Positions 1 through 7,206 of a DNA stretch of 64,000 nt are shown one piece after another (position 1 is the stretch's first letter; each line of letters starts with the position of its first letter). The notes beneath the pieces were generated by a model. The model ran no database searches. It was given only the letters and a program-made list of their open reading frames with translations, and was not told the DNA's origin. The position numbers and the translations under genes were made by a program. Source of the stretch: Algiphilus sp022763315 (lineage in GTDB: Bacteria > Pseudomonadota > Gammaproteobacteria > Nevskiales > Nevskiaceae); the NCBI RefSeq assembly GCF_965249985.1, contig NZ_OZ252280.1; one strand, given 5' to 3'.

Positions 1-248
1 GCGTCGACCACCCCCTGCACGAGAGGCGCCTCGGGGCCGACCACCGTGAAGTCGACGCGCTCTTCGCTCGCAAGGCGCAGCAGCCCTTCGATGTCATCGG
101 CGCCGATCGCCACATTACGGCAGCCCGATTCGCGTGCCGTTCCGGCATTGCCCGGGGCGACCAGGACTTCCTGAACCCGCGGCGATTGCGTCAGTTTCCA
201 CGCCAGGGCGTGCTCTCGGCCGCCGCCTCCGATAACCAGCACTTTCAT
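1..248 (-). CDS. purD: Phosphoribosylamine--glycine ligase PurD (N-terminal part, cut by window edge)
   Basis: GAR synthetase catalyses step two of de novo purine synthesis, joining glycine to phosphoribosylamine with ATP. The minus strand reads MKVLVIGGGGREHALAWKL at its start, the diagnostic PurD N-terminus: a GGGGREHA nucleotide-fold glycine loop at residues 7-14. Only about 82 residues are inside the window; they continue through APGNAGT and the TVVGPEAPLV segment, both typical of the PurD N domain. The rest, including the ATP-grasp domain, lies beyond position 1. The gene follows phaR on the same strand with a 60-base gap. The ATG at 246-248 fits the family's usual start. A second purine gene, purC, lies 18 kb away. 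Confidence 0.95.
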   Translation of the reverse strand, partial: MKVLVIGGGGREHALAWKLTQSPRVQEVLVAPGNAGTARESGCRNVAIGADDIEGLLRLASEERVDFTVVGPEAPLVQGVVD

Positions 249-308
249 GTTTGCGGCTTCAGCGATGCTTGGGAATGGGGCGCTAGCTTAGCCGATGACA
301 GACGACGG

Positions 309-752
309 CTACTTCTTGCTGTCGCCGGAACCGTCGTCCTTCTTGCCGAAGAAACCCATCTGTGCGCGCAGCAGATCGTTCATGGCTGCCATCGGACCGC
401 CGCTCATCAGTTGCTTGAACTGGCGTTCGACGGTGTCCTGCTGCTGCATGAATTGTTCAGTGGCTGCTTCGATGTAATGGCCGAAGGCCGACTGCATGAT
501 ATGGCCATAAAAGCGGATCATATTGCGCAGCATTCGCGTGCTGAGGAGTGGTTCGCCGGACTCCTCGGCCTCGACAATGATCTGCAGCAGCATGCTGCGC
601 GTGATGTCACGACCGCTGCTCTTGTCCTGAACCACGAATTCTTCGCCATCGACCACCATCTGGCGGAGGTCATCGAGGTTGATGAACCGTGCCTGCGCCG
701 TATCGTAGAGCCTGCGGTTGGGATACTTGCGGATGATGCGCTCAGCAGTCAT
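309..752 (-). CDS. phaR: PHA synthesis repressor PhaR
   Basis: PhaR is the transcriptional repressor that also senses nascent PHA granules; it represses phasin genes until polymer titrates it away. The 147-residue product begins MTAERIIRKYPNRRLYDT, and the IIRKYPNRRLYD motif is the signature of the PHB_acc_N DNA-binding domain (about residues 1-64). The two following PHB_acc segments (about 70-115) contain the FYGHIMQSAFGHYIE stretch. The ATG at 750-752 is chosen because the family motif starts directly after it; an in-frame extension upstream has no family character. The tail is Gln- then Lys/Asp-rich (FFGKKDDGSGDSKK). It lies 3' of phaB on the same strand, so the layout is phasin, phaA, phaB, phaR. 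Probable targets are the TGC-N3-GCA sites near 3.36, 3.49 and 17.13-17.16 kb (inference). Confidence 0.93.
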   Translation of the reverse strand: MTAERIIRKYPNRRLYDTAQARFINLDDLRQMVVDGEEFVVQDKSSGRDITRSMLLQIIVEAEESGEPLLSTRMLRNMIRFYGHIMQSAFGHYIEAATEQFMQQQDTVERQFKQLMSGGPMAAMNDLLRAQMGFFGKKDDGSGDSKK

Positions 753-816
753 ACCTTGATGATACGCCCTGTGGCAGGGCGGTGCTGTTGCGCACCGCCC
801 GTTGGTGCAGGGGTTC

Positions 817-1572
817 TCAGTGGATGAAGTGGCCGCCGTTGACCGGCAGATTGACACCCGTCACGAAGGAGGCCTGTTCCGAGCAGAGATAGGTCACGGC
901 CGCGGCGATGTCCCGTGGCTGACCAAAACGCTTGGCCGGGATGTCCTTCTTGATGTTGTCCCGGATTTCCTCAGGCACGGCCTGAATCATCGGGCTGTCG
1001 ATGTAGCCTGGGGAGATGGTATTGACGGTCACGCCCTTGGCAGCGACTTCCTGGGCCAGCGCCATCGTGAAGCCGTGCATACCGGCCTTGGCCGCGGAAT
1101 AGTTGCACTGTCCGAACTGCCCCTTCTGACCGTTGATGGAGGACAGATTGATGATGCGGCCGTAGCCGCTCTCAGCCATGCCCGGCGCGATGGTTCGGCA
1201 GGTGTTGAACACGCTGTCGAGATTGACGCTGATCACCTGATCCCACTGCTCTTCGCTCATGCGCTTGAGGGGCGCATCGCGGGTAATGCCAGCGCCGTTG
1301 ACCAGAATCTCGATCTGGCCGTGATCCGCCGTGATCGCGTCAACCGCTTGCTGGGTGTCCTTGAAGCTGGCGACATCGAAGGGCTGCAAAGCGATATTCC
1401 AGCCATTGTCGTGCGCGTCCTTCTGCAGCGCCTTGGCGCTGGGCGCGTCCATATGCGAGCAGCTCGCCACCACCCGCGCGCCGGCACGGGCGAGGTAGAC
1501 GCAGATGATCCGTCCAATGGCGCCGCTGCCGCCGGTGACGAGCGCGACGCGGTTCTTCAAATCGACTTGCAT
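817..1572 (-). CDS. phaB: Acetoacetyl-CoA reductase PhaB
   Basis: This NADPH-dependent reductase turns acetoacetyl-CoA into (R)-3-hydroxybutyryl-CoA, the monomer for PHB. The 251-residue protein is a classical short-chain dehydrogenase: cofactor loop TGGSGAIG at 13-20, NGAG at 92-95, catalytic Ser144/145 in NLSSINGQKGQFGQ, and the YSAAK motif with Tyr158 and Lys162. The GQFGQCNYSAAKAG segment and the end VTGVNLPVNGGHFIH are characteristic of PhaB rather than FabG. The ATG at 1570-1572 is preceded by a good GGAGTA ribosome site. It sits 35 bases downstream of phaA, and the two are presumably cotranscribed. There is no sign of damage. Confidence 0.94.
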   Translation of the reverse strand: MQVDLKNRVALVTGGSGAIGRIICVYLARAGARVVASCSHMDAPSAKALQKDAHDNGWNIALQPFDVASFKDTQQAVDAITADHGQIEILVNGAGITRDAPLKRMSEEQWDQVISVNLDSVFNTCRTIAPGMAESGYGRIINLSSINGQKGQFGQCNYSAAKAGMHGFTMALAQEVAAKGVTVNTISPGYIDSPMIQAVPEEIRDNIKKDIPAKRFGQPRDIAAAVTYLCSEQASFVTGVNLPVNGGHFIH

Positions 1573-1607
1573 GAGGGGTACTCCTATCGTTGTTATGGGG
1601 TGAAGCC

Positions 1608-2786
1608 TTAGGGGGTTTCGACGGCAAGGGCCACGCCCTGACCGCCACCGATGCACAGTGTCGCGAGGCCGCGACCGCCGCCACGCCGACGCAGTGCATG
1701 GATCAGGGTGACCAGCACGCGGGCGCCCGATGCGCCGATGGGGTGGCCAATGGCAATGGCGCCGCCGTTGACATTGACGCGCGCGGGATCCCACTGCAGT
1801 TCGCGTCCGACGCTCAGCGCCTGGGCGGCAAACGCCTCGTTCGCCTCGATCAGGTCAAGATCCTTGATCGTCCAGCCTGCGCGCTCCAGGCAACGCTGGG
1901 TCGCCGGTACCGGGCCGATACCCATGGTGGCGGGGTCGACGCCAGCACTACCTGCGGCGCGGATCGTGACCAGGGTTTCCAGCCCCAGCGAGCGGGCGCG
2001 CTCGGCCGACATCACCAGCAGCGCGGCAGCGCCGTCGTTCAGGCTGGAAGCGTTGCCCGCGGTCACCGAGCCTTCGCCGCGGAAGGCCGGGCGGAGCTTG
2101 GCCAAGCCCTCGGCCGTGGTGTCGGCGCGAATGCCTTCGTCGCGCTCCACCGTCTTCGGCGGGCCTTTGCGCTGCGGTACTTCCACCGCAATGGTTTCAT
2201 CGTCGAAGGCGCCGCTGTCCCAGGCAGCGGCGGCCTTGGCGTGCGACTCGGCCGCGAAGGCGTCCTGCTCGGCACGCGAAATCTCGTACTTGTCGGCCAG
2301 GCGTTCGGCGGTTTCACCCATATGGAAGTCGTTGAATGCGTCCCATAGGCCATCAACGATCATGCTGTCGCGCAGATTCCAGTGGCCGAGTCGCTTGCCG
2401 TCGCGCGATCCATCCAGAACGTGCGGCGCGTTCGACATGCTTTCCTGGCCACCGGCCAACACGGTGTGGGCATCACCGGCGCGGATGCTCTGCGCAGCGA
2501 GTGCCACGGCCTTCAGGCCGCTTCCACAGACCTTGTTGATGGTCATGGCCGGCACGCCCTGCGGAATCCCGGAGTGGATCGCCGTCTGGCGCGCGGGGTT
2601 CTGCCCGCAGCCAGCCGTCAGGACCTGGCCGAGAATGGTTTCGTCAATGGTGCCGGGGTCGATGGCTGCACGCGCCAGTAGCGCACGCACCAATTGCGTT
2701 CCCAGCGTGGTGGCCTGCAGCGACGCCATGCCGCCCCCGAAACTGCCGACCGGCGTGCGTGCCGCGGCGGTGATTACGCATTCCAT
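1608..2786 (-). CDS. phaA: Acetyl-CoA acetyltransferase (beta-ketothiolase) PhaA
   Basis: PhaA condenses two acetyl-CoA into acetoacetyl-CoA, the entry step of PHB synthesis. The 392-residue product has the usual thiolase length. The acyl-accepting Cys87 lies in NKVCGSGLKAV, the catalytic His348 in GGAIAIGHPIGASGAR, and the second Cys378 in CIGGGQG; the last two positions equal those in the Zoogloea enzyme. An AGGAG ribosome site stands 7 bases before the ATG. The gene follows a phasin gene whose terminator (2815-2848) overlaps the gap, so phaA may have its own promoter or depend on read-through. Other thiolase roles such as ketolysis cannot be excluded, but the context of phaB, phaR and phaEC argues for PHA. 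Confidence 0.93.
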   Translation of the reverse strand: MECVITAAARTPVGSFGGGMASLQATTLGTQLVRALLARAAIDPGTIDETILGQVLTAGCGQNPARQTAIHSGIPQGVPAMTINKVCGSGLKAVALAAQSIRAGDAHTVLAGGQESMSNAPHVLDGSRDGKRLGHWNLRDSMIVDGLWDAFNDFHMGETAERLADKYEISRAEQDAFAAESHAKAAAAWDSGAFDDETIAVEVPQRKGPPKTVERDEGIRADTTAEGLAKLRPAFRGEGSVTAGNASSLNDGAAALLVMSAERARSLGLETLVTIRAAGSAGVDPATMGIGPVPATQRCLERAGWTIKDLDLIEANEAFAAQALSVGRELQWDPARVNVNGGAIAIGHPIGASGARVLVTLIHALRRRGGGRGLATLCIGGGQGVALAVETP

Positions 2787-2814
2787 CGAATGTCTCCTCC
2801 CAAAGAATGAATAG

Positions 2815-2848
2815 AAAAGGCCACTGCGGCTACATCGCCACAGTGGCC
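2815..2848 (-). terminator. Rho-independent terminator of the first phasin gene
   Basis: Read on the minus strand, GGCCACTG (2848-2841) pairs with CAGTGGCC (2826-2819); an inner GGC/GCC plus a wobble pair lengthens the stem to about 12 bp with a GATGTA loop. It is followed directly by TTTTCTATT. It begins 12 bases after the phasin stop and ends before the phaA ribosome site, so phasin mRNA can be far more abundant than phaAB mRNA. That matches the high phasin demand known in PHA producers. Confidence 0.8.
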
Positions 2849-2860
2849 ACTAGCACTGCC

Positions 2861-3301
2861 TCATGCAGCGGTGTGCTGGGCTTCAGCGCCCTTCGCACTA
2901 ACGGCGGACAACATGGTCTCGGTGAGGCCAACAACCAGGTCGAGGCTTTCGCTGAAGATCGTCGAGCCGGCCGTCATGGCTTGCTCAGCGACAGCGGCGA
3001 CGGCGCCGAACTGCTGGTTGCCAAGCTGGGTGAGCTCGTCCAGGTAGCCCTGGCCCAGCGTGTTCATCTTCTCGCCCAGCTGTTCGAACACTTCGTAGGC
3101 GGCCTTCGGGGAGTCGGCGTTGACCAGGGCGGGAACGGCGTCGTGCGCAGCACGCATCGTGCCCACAGCCTGCGTCTGATTGGCCTTGGCCATTGCTTCG
3201 GTCTGGGCGATCAGCTTCTCGCCGGCAAGCGTGGCCGGTTCGAGGGCGGCCTTGCCCATGCGGCCGAAGGCGTCGGTGATGTCGTTGAAGGGGTAGTTCA
3301 T
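2861..3301 (-). CDS. Phasin family protein, PhaP-like
   Basis: Phasins are abundant amphipathic proteins that coat PHA granules and set their size and number. This 146-residue protein is almost entirely predicted helix, rich in Ala, Gln and Glu, with the phasin-like pattern GEKLIAQTEAMAKANQ and LGEKMNTLGQGYLDELTQLGNQQ. No signal peptide or membrane span is seen. The start MNYPFNDIT is set by an ideal AGGAG 6 bases before the ATG at 3299-3301. It is monocistronic by appearance: a strong promoter (3341-3369) with an overlapping palindromic operator stands upstream and a terminator downstream. It is divergent from phaEC across a 240-base gap. Unlike the second phasin at 17.2 kb it has no Lys/Ala tail. 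Confidence 0.85.
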   Translation of the reverse strand: MNYPFNDITDAFGRMGKAALEPATLAGEKLIAQTEAMAKANQTQAVGTMRAAHDAVPALVNADSPKAAYEVFEQLGEKMNTLGQGYLDELTQLGNQQFGAVAAVAEQAMTAGSTIFSESLDLVVGLTETMLSAVSAKGAEAQHTAA

Positions 3302-3340
3302 CGTTAGCTCCTGTAGGGGTCTTGCCGTGATGGCGGAGCC

Positions 3341-3369
3341 ACTATAGCACTCAAGTTTTTGCAATGCAA
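3341..3369 (-). promoter_or_regulatory. Sigma70 promoter of the first phasin gene
   Basis: On the minus strand, -35 TTGCAT (3369-3364) and -10 TATAGT (3346-3341) are separated by exactly 17 bases. Transcription would start near 3334, giving a leader of about 33 bases that contains the AGGAG ribosome site. The -35 box lies inside the palindrome at 3357-3371, so a protein bound there should block RNA polymerase. Confidence 0.7.
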
Positions 3370-3371
3370 AA
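3357..3371. promoter_or_regulatory. Palindromic operator, probable PhaR site
   Basis: TTTTGCA-A-TGCAAAA is a perfect 7+1+7 inverted repeat containing TGC-AAT-GCA. It covers the phasin -35 box. TGC-rich inverted repeats of TGC-N3-GCA type are, from memory, the reported kind of PhaR target. Related motifs recur at 3490-3498 and twice at 17131-17160, all in promoters of PHA genes, which is why I assign it to PhaR. Confidence 0.6.
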
Positions 3372-3459
3372 TCATGGAGGCGGGCTTTAGTAGTAAGTTT
3401 TTATCTTACAGATGTCCATAACATGCTGTTTTTCAATGTTGCAGTACGACAGCCCCAAT

Positions 3460-3502
3460 TTGCGCTCCTTTTAGTTAGGGCGTAATCTCTGCAGTGCAAA
3501 AA
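3460..3502 (+). promoter_or_regulatory. Candidate phaEC promoter with downstream TGC-N3-GCA operator
   Basis: A weak but correctly spaced promoter, TTGCGC (3460-3465), 17 bases, TAATCT (3483-3488), is followed at once by TGCAGTGCAAAAA (3490-3502). This shares TGCARTGCAAAA with the phasin operator at 3360-3371. The motif would lie at the transcription start, a position where a bound repressor acts. The core promoter match is modest, so start-site mapping would be decisive. Confidence 0.45.
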
Positions 3503-3540
3503 CCTGACGGGCAGGGCCCGCCGCAACCTGAGGAGTAGTC

Positions 3541-4506
3541 ATGCAGAACCCCAACTGGAGCTGGCCCTTTAGCGGCGCAGCCAACAACCCCTTCTTTTCC
3601 CAGCCGCAAAATCCGTTGAAGAATCCCTTCGATTGGTCGGCTTGGCAAACCGGAGGTGCGACAAGTGCACAAGATCCGACGGCCTGGATGCAGCAGTTCT
3701 TCGCGCAGATTCGCCAGGCGATGCCGGATGGCAAGGACGCCGCAACCGCGGAATGGCAGAAAGCCGCCACAGCACTGTCCGACTCGATGACCACCCAATG
3801 GGAGCGCTGGAGCGAACTGTTCAGTCACGCGGGTGGTGGCGCCCCCGGCAGCGGTGCGATGCATTCCGGTATCCAGAATCTGCTCGATGAGCAGATGGCG
3901 CCGCTGGGTCTGTCGCGCGAGGTCACCCGGCAGATGCAGGAGCTGGCTGATGTGCACGCACAGATGGGGCCGGCCATCGCCAAGCTGCAGGAGGCCCTGT
4001 CAGGCTTTCCTGAGCAATTCCAGAAAGCGCTCGCAGCGCTGATCGAGCAGCGCACGCATGCGGGGCAGCCGGTTACCTCGCTGCGCGGCATGATCGACCT
4101 GTGGATCGAAGCGGGCGAGCATGCTTTTGCCGAGATCGCCCACAGCGACGCCTTCAGCCGCGCCTTCGGCGGATTCACCGATGCCCTATCGCGCGCCAAG
4201 ATCGCGCGCTCCAAATGGCTGGATGGACAGCTCCAGACCATTGGCCTGCCCACGCGCGCGGAGATGCAGACCAGCCACGAGCGCCTGCAGCAGGCACGCC
4301 GTGACATTCGCGCGCTCAAGCGTGAAGTGGCGGCGCTGCGCGCGCTGATCGAGAACCAGCAGGCAGCGCCAGCGAGCGGCGAAGCTGTGCCGGCCGCCCC
4401 GGCGGCCAAGAAGGCGGCCGCAAAGAAGAGCGCGCGCAAGGCAACCGGCAAACGTGCTTCCGCGGCCCGCAAGGGTGCCGCGACCCATACCCAACAGGAG
4501 GATTAA
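3541..4506 (+). CDS. phaE: Class III PHA synthase subunit PhaE
   Basis: PhaE is the accessory subunit that forms the active class III PHA synthase with PhaC. This 321-residue protein starts MQNPNWSWPFSG, carries Trp-rich N-terminal segments (FDWSAWQTGG) and the PhaE pattern RARIAKSKW-like IARSKWLDGQLQTIGLPTRAEM near 220-240, followed by a coiled-coil-like HERLQQARRDIRALKREVAALRAL region. Start choice rests on a GAGGAG site 6 bases upstream. The odd feature is a C-terminal tail (about 284-321) of Lys, Ala and Arg, APAAKKAAAKKSARKATGKR then RASAARKG, resembling histone H1 and the PhaF DNA-binding tail. It is not, as far as I know, part of the standard PhaE domain. The gene ends 2 bases before phaC, so the two are translated together. 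Confidence 0.9.
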   Translation: MQNPNWSWPFSGAANNPFFSQPQNPLKNPFDWSAWQTGGATSAQDPTAWMQQFFAQIRQAMPDGKDAATAEWQKAATALSDSMTTQWERWSELFSHAGGGAPGSGAMHSGIQNLLDEQMAPLGLSREVTRQMQELADVHAQMGPAIAKLQEALSGFPEQFQKALAALIEQRTHAGQPVTSLRGMIDLWIEAGEHAFAEIAHSDAFSRAFGGFTDALSRAKIARSKWLDGQLQTIGLPTRAEMQTSHERLQQARRDIRALKREVAALRALIENQQAAPASGEAVPAAPAAKKAAAKKSARKATGKRASAARKGAATHTQQED

Positions 4507-4508
4507 TC

Positions 4509-5591
4509 ATGACCGGCTTCTCCATGCCCAACATGCCCGTGGCGATCGACCCCCAGAAGGCCATGCAGGAAATGGCCAACTGGCAGATGAAGTTCGGCGC
4601 CTTGCAGGCCAATCTGCGCGGCCTGCAGGACGAAACCAACGGCGTCACCGCGCGCGAATGCGTCTATCAGCAGGACAAGGTGCGGCTGTACCGCTATGCC
4701 GGTGAGGGCAATCGCAAGTCGCCGCCCATCCTGATCAGCTATGCCCTGGTCAATCGACCGCACATGATGGACATCGAAGCGGAAAAGTCGCTGATCCGCT
4801 CGCTGACCAAGCGAGGTCACGACATCTACTTGATCGACTGGGGCTATCCGGATCCGGCGGATCGCGTGCTGTCACTCGGTGACTTCATCTTCGGCTACAT
4901 CGACGACTGCGTTGATGAAGTGCGCCGTCTGACGCGCAGCGATGCGGTCAATCTGCTGGGCGTCTGCCAGGGCGGCTGTTTCAGTCTGTGCTACGCAGCT
5001 GCCAACCCGGAAAAGGTGGCCAACCTCACGGTGATGGTGACACCGGTGGATTTTCAGACGCCGGATAACCTGCTCACCAAATGGGCCATGCACGCTGATG
5101 TGGATCAGGCCGTGCAAGCCTTCGGCAACATCCCGGGCGACGTGCTGAACGTGTCCTATGTGTCGCTCAAGCCCTTCCAGCTGAATGTGCAGAAGTATCT
5201 CGCCCTGCTCGATATCGGTGACGATCCCGAAGCGGTGCGCAGCTTCATGCGCATGGAGCAGTGGATCTTCGACAGTCCGGATCAGGCCGGTGCCTGCTAT
5301 GGCGAATTCACCCGCAAATTCCATCAGGAGAATCAGCTGGTGAAGGACGCGCTGTCCATCGACGGGGTCCAGATCCGCCTGGATCGGCTCACCATGCCGG
5401 TGCTGAATATCTATGCGCGCGATGACCATCTGGTGCCGCCTGCGGCCTCCAAGGCGCTGGCAAGCAAGGTAGGCACCAAGGACTACCAGGAACTCGAGTT
5501 CCCCGGTGGCCACATCGGTATCTACGTTAGTGGCAAGTCGCAGAAGCTGGTATCACCGGCAATCAGCGACTGGTTGATCGCACGCAACTAG
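4509..5591 (+). CDS. phaC: Class III PHA synthase catalytic subunit PhaC
   Basis: PhaC polymerises 3-hydroxyacyl-CoA into PHA at the granule surface. The 360-residue length is typical of class III enzymes (about 355). The lipase-like box is GVCQGG with nucleophile Cys153; Asp306 in ARDDHLVPP and His335 in GGHIGIYVS complete the triad. These are each four residues beyond the Allochromatium positions C149, D302 and H331. The N-terminal Met-rich segment is typical. An AGGAGG site overlaps the 3' end of phaE. The gene's last four bases overlap, tail to tail, the stop of a hydrolase on the other strand. Class III synthases usually make short-chain PHA, which fits the presence of PhaA and PhaB. Confidence 0.95.
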   Translation: MTGFSMPNMPVAIDPQKAMQEMANWQMKFGALQANLRGLQDETNGVTARECVYQQDKVRLYRYAGEGNRKSPPILISYALVNRPHMMDIEAEKSLIRSLTKRGHDIYLIDWGYPDPADRVLSLGDFIFGYIDDCVDEVRRLTRSDAVNLLGVCQGGCFSLCYAAANPEKVANLTVMVTPVDFQTPDNLLTKWAMHADVDQAVQAFGNIPGDVLNVSYVSLKPFQLNVQKYLALLDIGDDPEAVRSFMRMEQWIFDSPDQAGACYGEFTRKFHQENQLVKDALSIDGVQIRLDRLTMPVLNIYARDDHLVPPAASKALASKVGTKDYQELEFPGGHIGIYVSGKSQKLVSPAISDWLIARN

Positions 5592-6499
5592 GTTGGCGCG
5601 TGCAGCTGGGTGGTGGCGTGCGAGGCGCCGCCACCCGGCCATCCCTGTGCGACGAGCCACTCGTCGATGCAGGCTGCGGTCTGCTCCGGCGCGTCGAAAT
5701 GGAGCATGTGACCCGCGTCCTTGATCATTCTGTCGTCGCGGCGCCGAAAGCAGGCGCGGCGGTCATCGCGCTCGGTGTGATCGATGGCTTGGGCAAAAGC
5801 GGACTGGCCGCCATCCACGAAGAGCGTCGGTGCCGTGATCTGCTGCCAGATCGCCTTCGATTCAGCAGCACGGAACAGCAGTGGCCCGCGCATCCGATGG
5901 CGCGGATCCATGCGAAGCCGGATACCACCGTCGACTTCCCCCGCCCAGGCTTTCGCCACTTCCAACGCGCGCGGGGCACTCAGGCTGGGATGCTGTTTCT
6001 GGATGCGTGTGGCCAGGCTGTGAAAATCCGCATAGACGCGCGCCTGCGGCGGGTCCTGCAATTGGTGCAGCCAGCTACGATAACGCTTGGGGGCCTGGTC
6101 GCTGGGCGTATCGGGTAGGAACAGCCCATCGAGAATGACGAGTTGGCTGATCCGCTCGGGGCGGATTCCTGCATAGAGACTGGCAATCTGTGCACCCATG
6201 CTGTGGCCGACCAGCGCCAATGGCTGTGCGGGGCTCAGGGCATCCAGCAGGGCGTCGAGGTCGGCGATGTAGTCGGCGAACCAATAGTGCGGGCCCGAAT
6301 GCGCGCTCTGTCCGAAGCCCCGCATGTCGGGTGCCGCGACTGGCGCGCGCCGCGCCCAATGCGCGCACAGCGGCGCGAAGGTGGCACCGCAGTCGCCCCA
6401 GCCGTGCAACAGAACCAGTTGCGGCGGTGCATTCTCACCCCAGTGTGCGACGTGAAAATCCAGGCCGCGGCATTGTAAGCGCCGGCTGTGCGTCTTCAC
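5588..6499 (-). CDS. Alpha/beta hydrolase
   Basis: This is a cytosolic alpha/beta-fold hydrolase of about 303 residues. Visible elements are the oxyanion segment LLHGWGD, the strand PDMRGFGQS, the nucleophile elbow GHSMG (Ser about 100) and a late acid/base region with catalytic His in KDAGHMLHF. The substrate is unknown. The start is uncertain: a GTG at 6497-6499 overlaps the upstream stop as GTGA, suggesting translational coupling; an ATG at 6550 would give 320 residues, but its N-terminus (MRSPAPAGAP) is low-complexity. The gene ends convergently with phaC, overlapping by four bases. A role on PHA oligomers or acyl esters is conceivable from the location only. Confidence 0.8.
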   Translation of the reverse strand: MKTHSRRLQCRGLDFHVAHWGENAPPQLVLLHGWGDCGATFAPLCAHWARRAPVAAPDMRGFGQSAHSGPHYWFADYIADLDALLDALSPAQPLALVGHSMGAQIASLYAGIRPERISQLVILDGLFLPDTPSDQAPKRYRSWLHQLQDPPQARVYADFHSLATRIQKQHPSLSAPRALEVAKAWAGEVDGGIRLRMDPRHRMRGPLLFRAAESKAIWQQITAPTLFVDGGQSAFAQAIDHTERDDRRACFRRRDDRMIKDAGHMLHFDAPEQTAACIDEWLVAQGWPGGGASHATTQLHAPT

Positions 6500-7089
6500 G
6501 CGGCCGATGCGTGCTTGATGTGGTGCTCCAGCAGGTGCAGGCGATCGCATCCCCAGAACAGCGCGTCGCCATGGAAGAAACTCGGTGCGCCAAAGACGCC
6601 GCGCGACACCGCCTCATCGGTCAGCTGCTTCAGTGCCGCCTTGGCGTCTTCGCGCTGCGCCGCCTCGATACAGGCATCGGCGTCCATGGCGAGCGTGTCG
6701 AGTGCGTGGCGCACACCGGTTTCGGTGCCGATGTCGTGCCCGTCGACCCAGTAGGCGCGCATCACGGCAAGGGTCCAGCGCGGCCGCTCCGCTTCGGCCA
6801 GCGTGCAGGCGATGCGCTGGGCGAGCTTGCTGTCCGTGGGGAATACGGCGGGGAACTGAAAGGGCACCTGATAGAGGGCCGCCCAGCGCTGCAGGTCGGT
6901 CAGCATGTATTGGCCCTTGGCCGGCACGGCAGCCGGCATGCGATTGCCTGTGGCCTTGAAGACAGCGCCCAGCAGCATTGGCTTATAGACCACCGTCGTT
7001 CCGCACCGTGCCGCCAGGTCATCCAGTTGGGTGGCGGCGAGATAGCTGTAAGGGCTGACGGGGTCGAAAAAGAATTCAATGGGATGCAT
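6496..7089 (-). CDS. 2-hydroxychromene-2-carboxylate isomerase / DsbA-family protein
   Basis: The product (197 residues) starts MHPIEFFFDPVSPYSYLA, the hallmark of the kappa-class glutathione transferase/HCCA isomerase branch of the DsbA superfamily. The Ser in SPYSYLA replaces the usual CxxC, and the end contains VFGAPSFFHGDALFWG, the cis-Pro region followed by FWG(Q/C)DR. Family members isomerise 2-hydroxychromene-2-carboxylate during naphthalene breakdown or act as glutathione-dependent isomerases. No other ring-degradation gene is visible here, so the specific substrate is open. The ATG at 7087-7089 precedes the domain directly; longer in-frame extensions run into the divergent Anbu gene and are rejected. 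It is translationally coupled to the following hydrolase. Confidence 0.82.
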   Translation of the reverse strand: MHPIEFFFDPVSPYSYLAATQLDDLAARCGTTVVYKPMLLGAVFKATGNRMPAAVPAKGQYMLTDLQRWAALYQVPFQFPAVFPTDSKLAQRIACTLAEAERPRWTLAVMRAYWVDGHDIGTETGVRHALDTLAMDADACIEAAQREDAKAALKQLTDEAVSRGVFGAPSFFHGDALFWGCDRLHLLEHHIKHASAA

Positions 7090-7206
7090 GGGGTTTCGCA
7101 CGCGGTTGAGGCCGCGCCATGATGCCACGCGCGCCATTTGCCGCGTGGCCGTGCTGCGGCCGTACAATAGGTGCCCGCATTGCCAGGTGACCTTGTCGCC
7201 GCCCCC

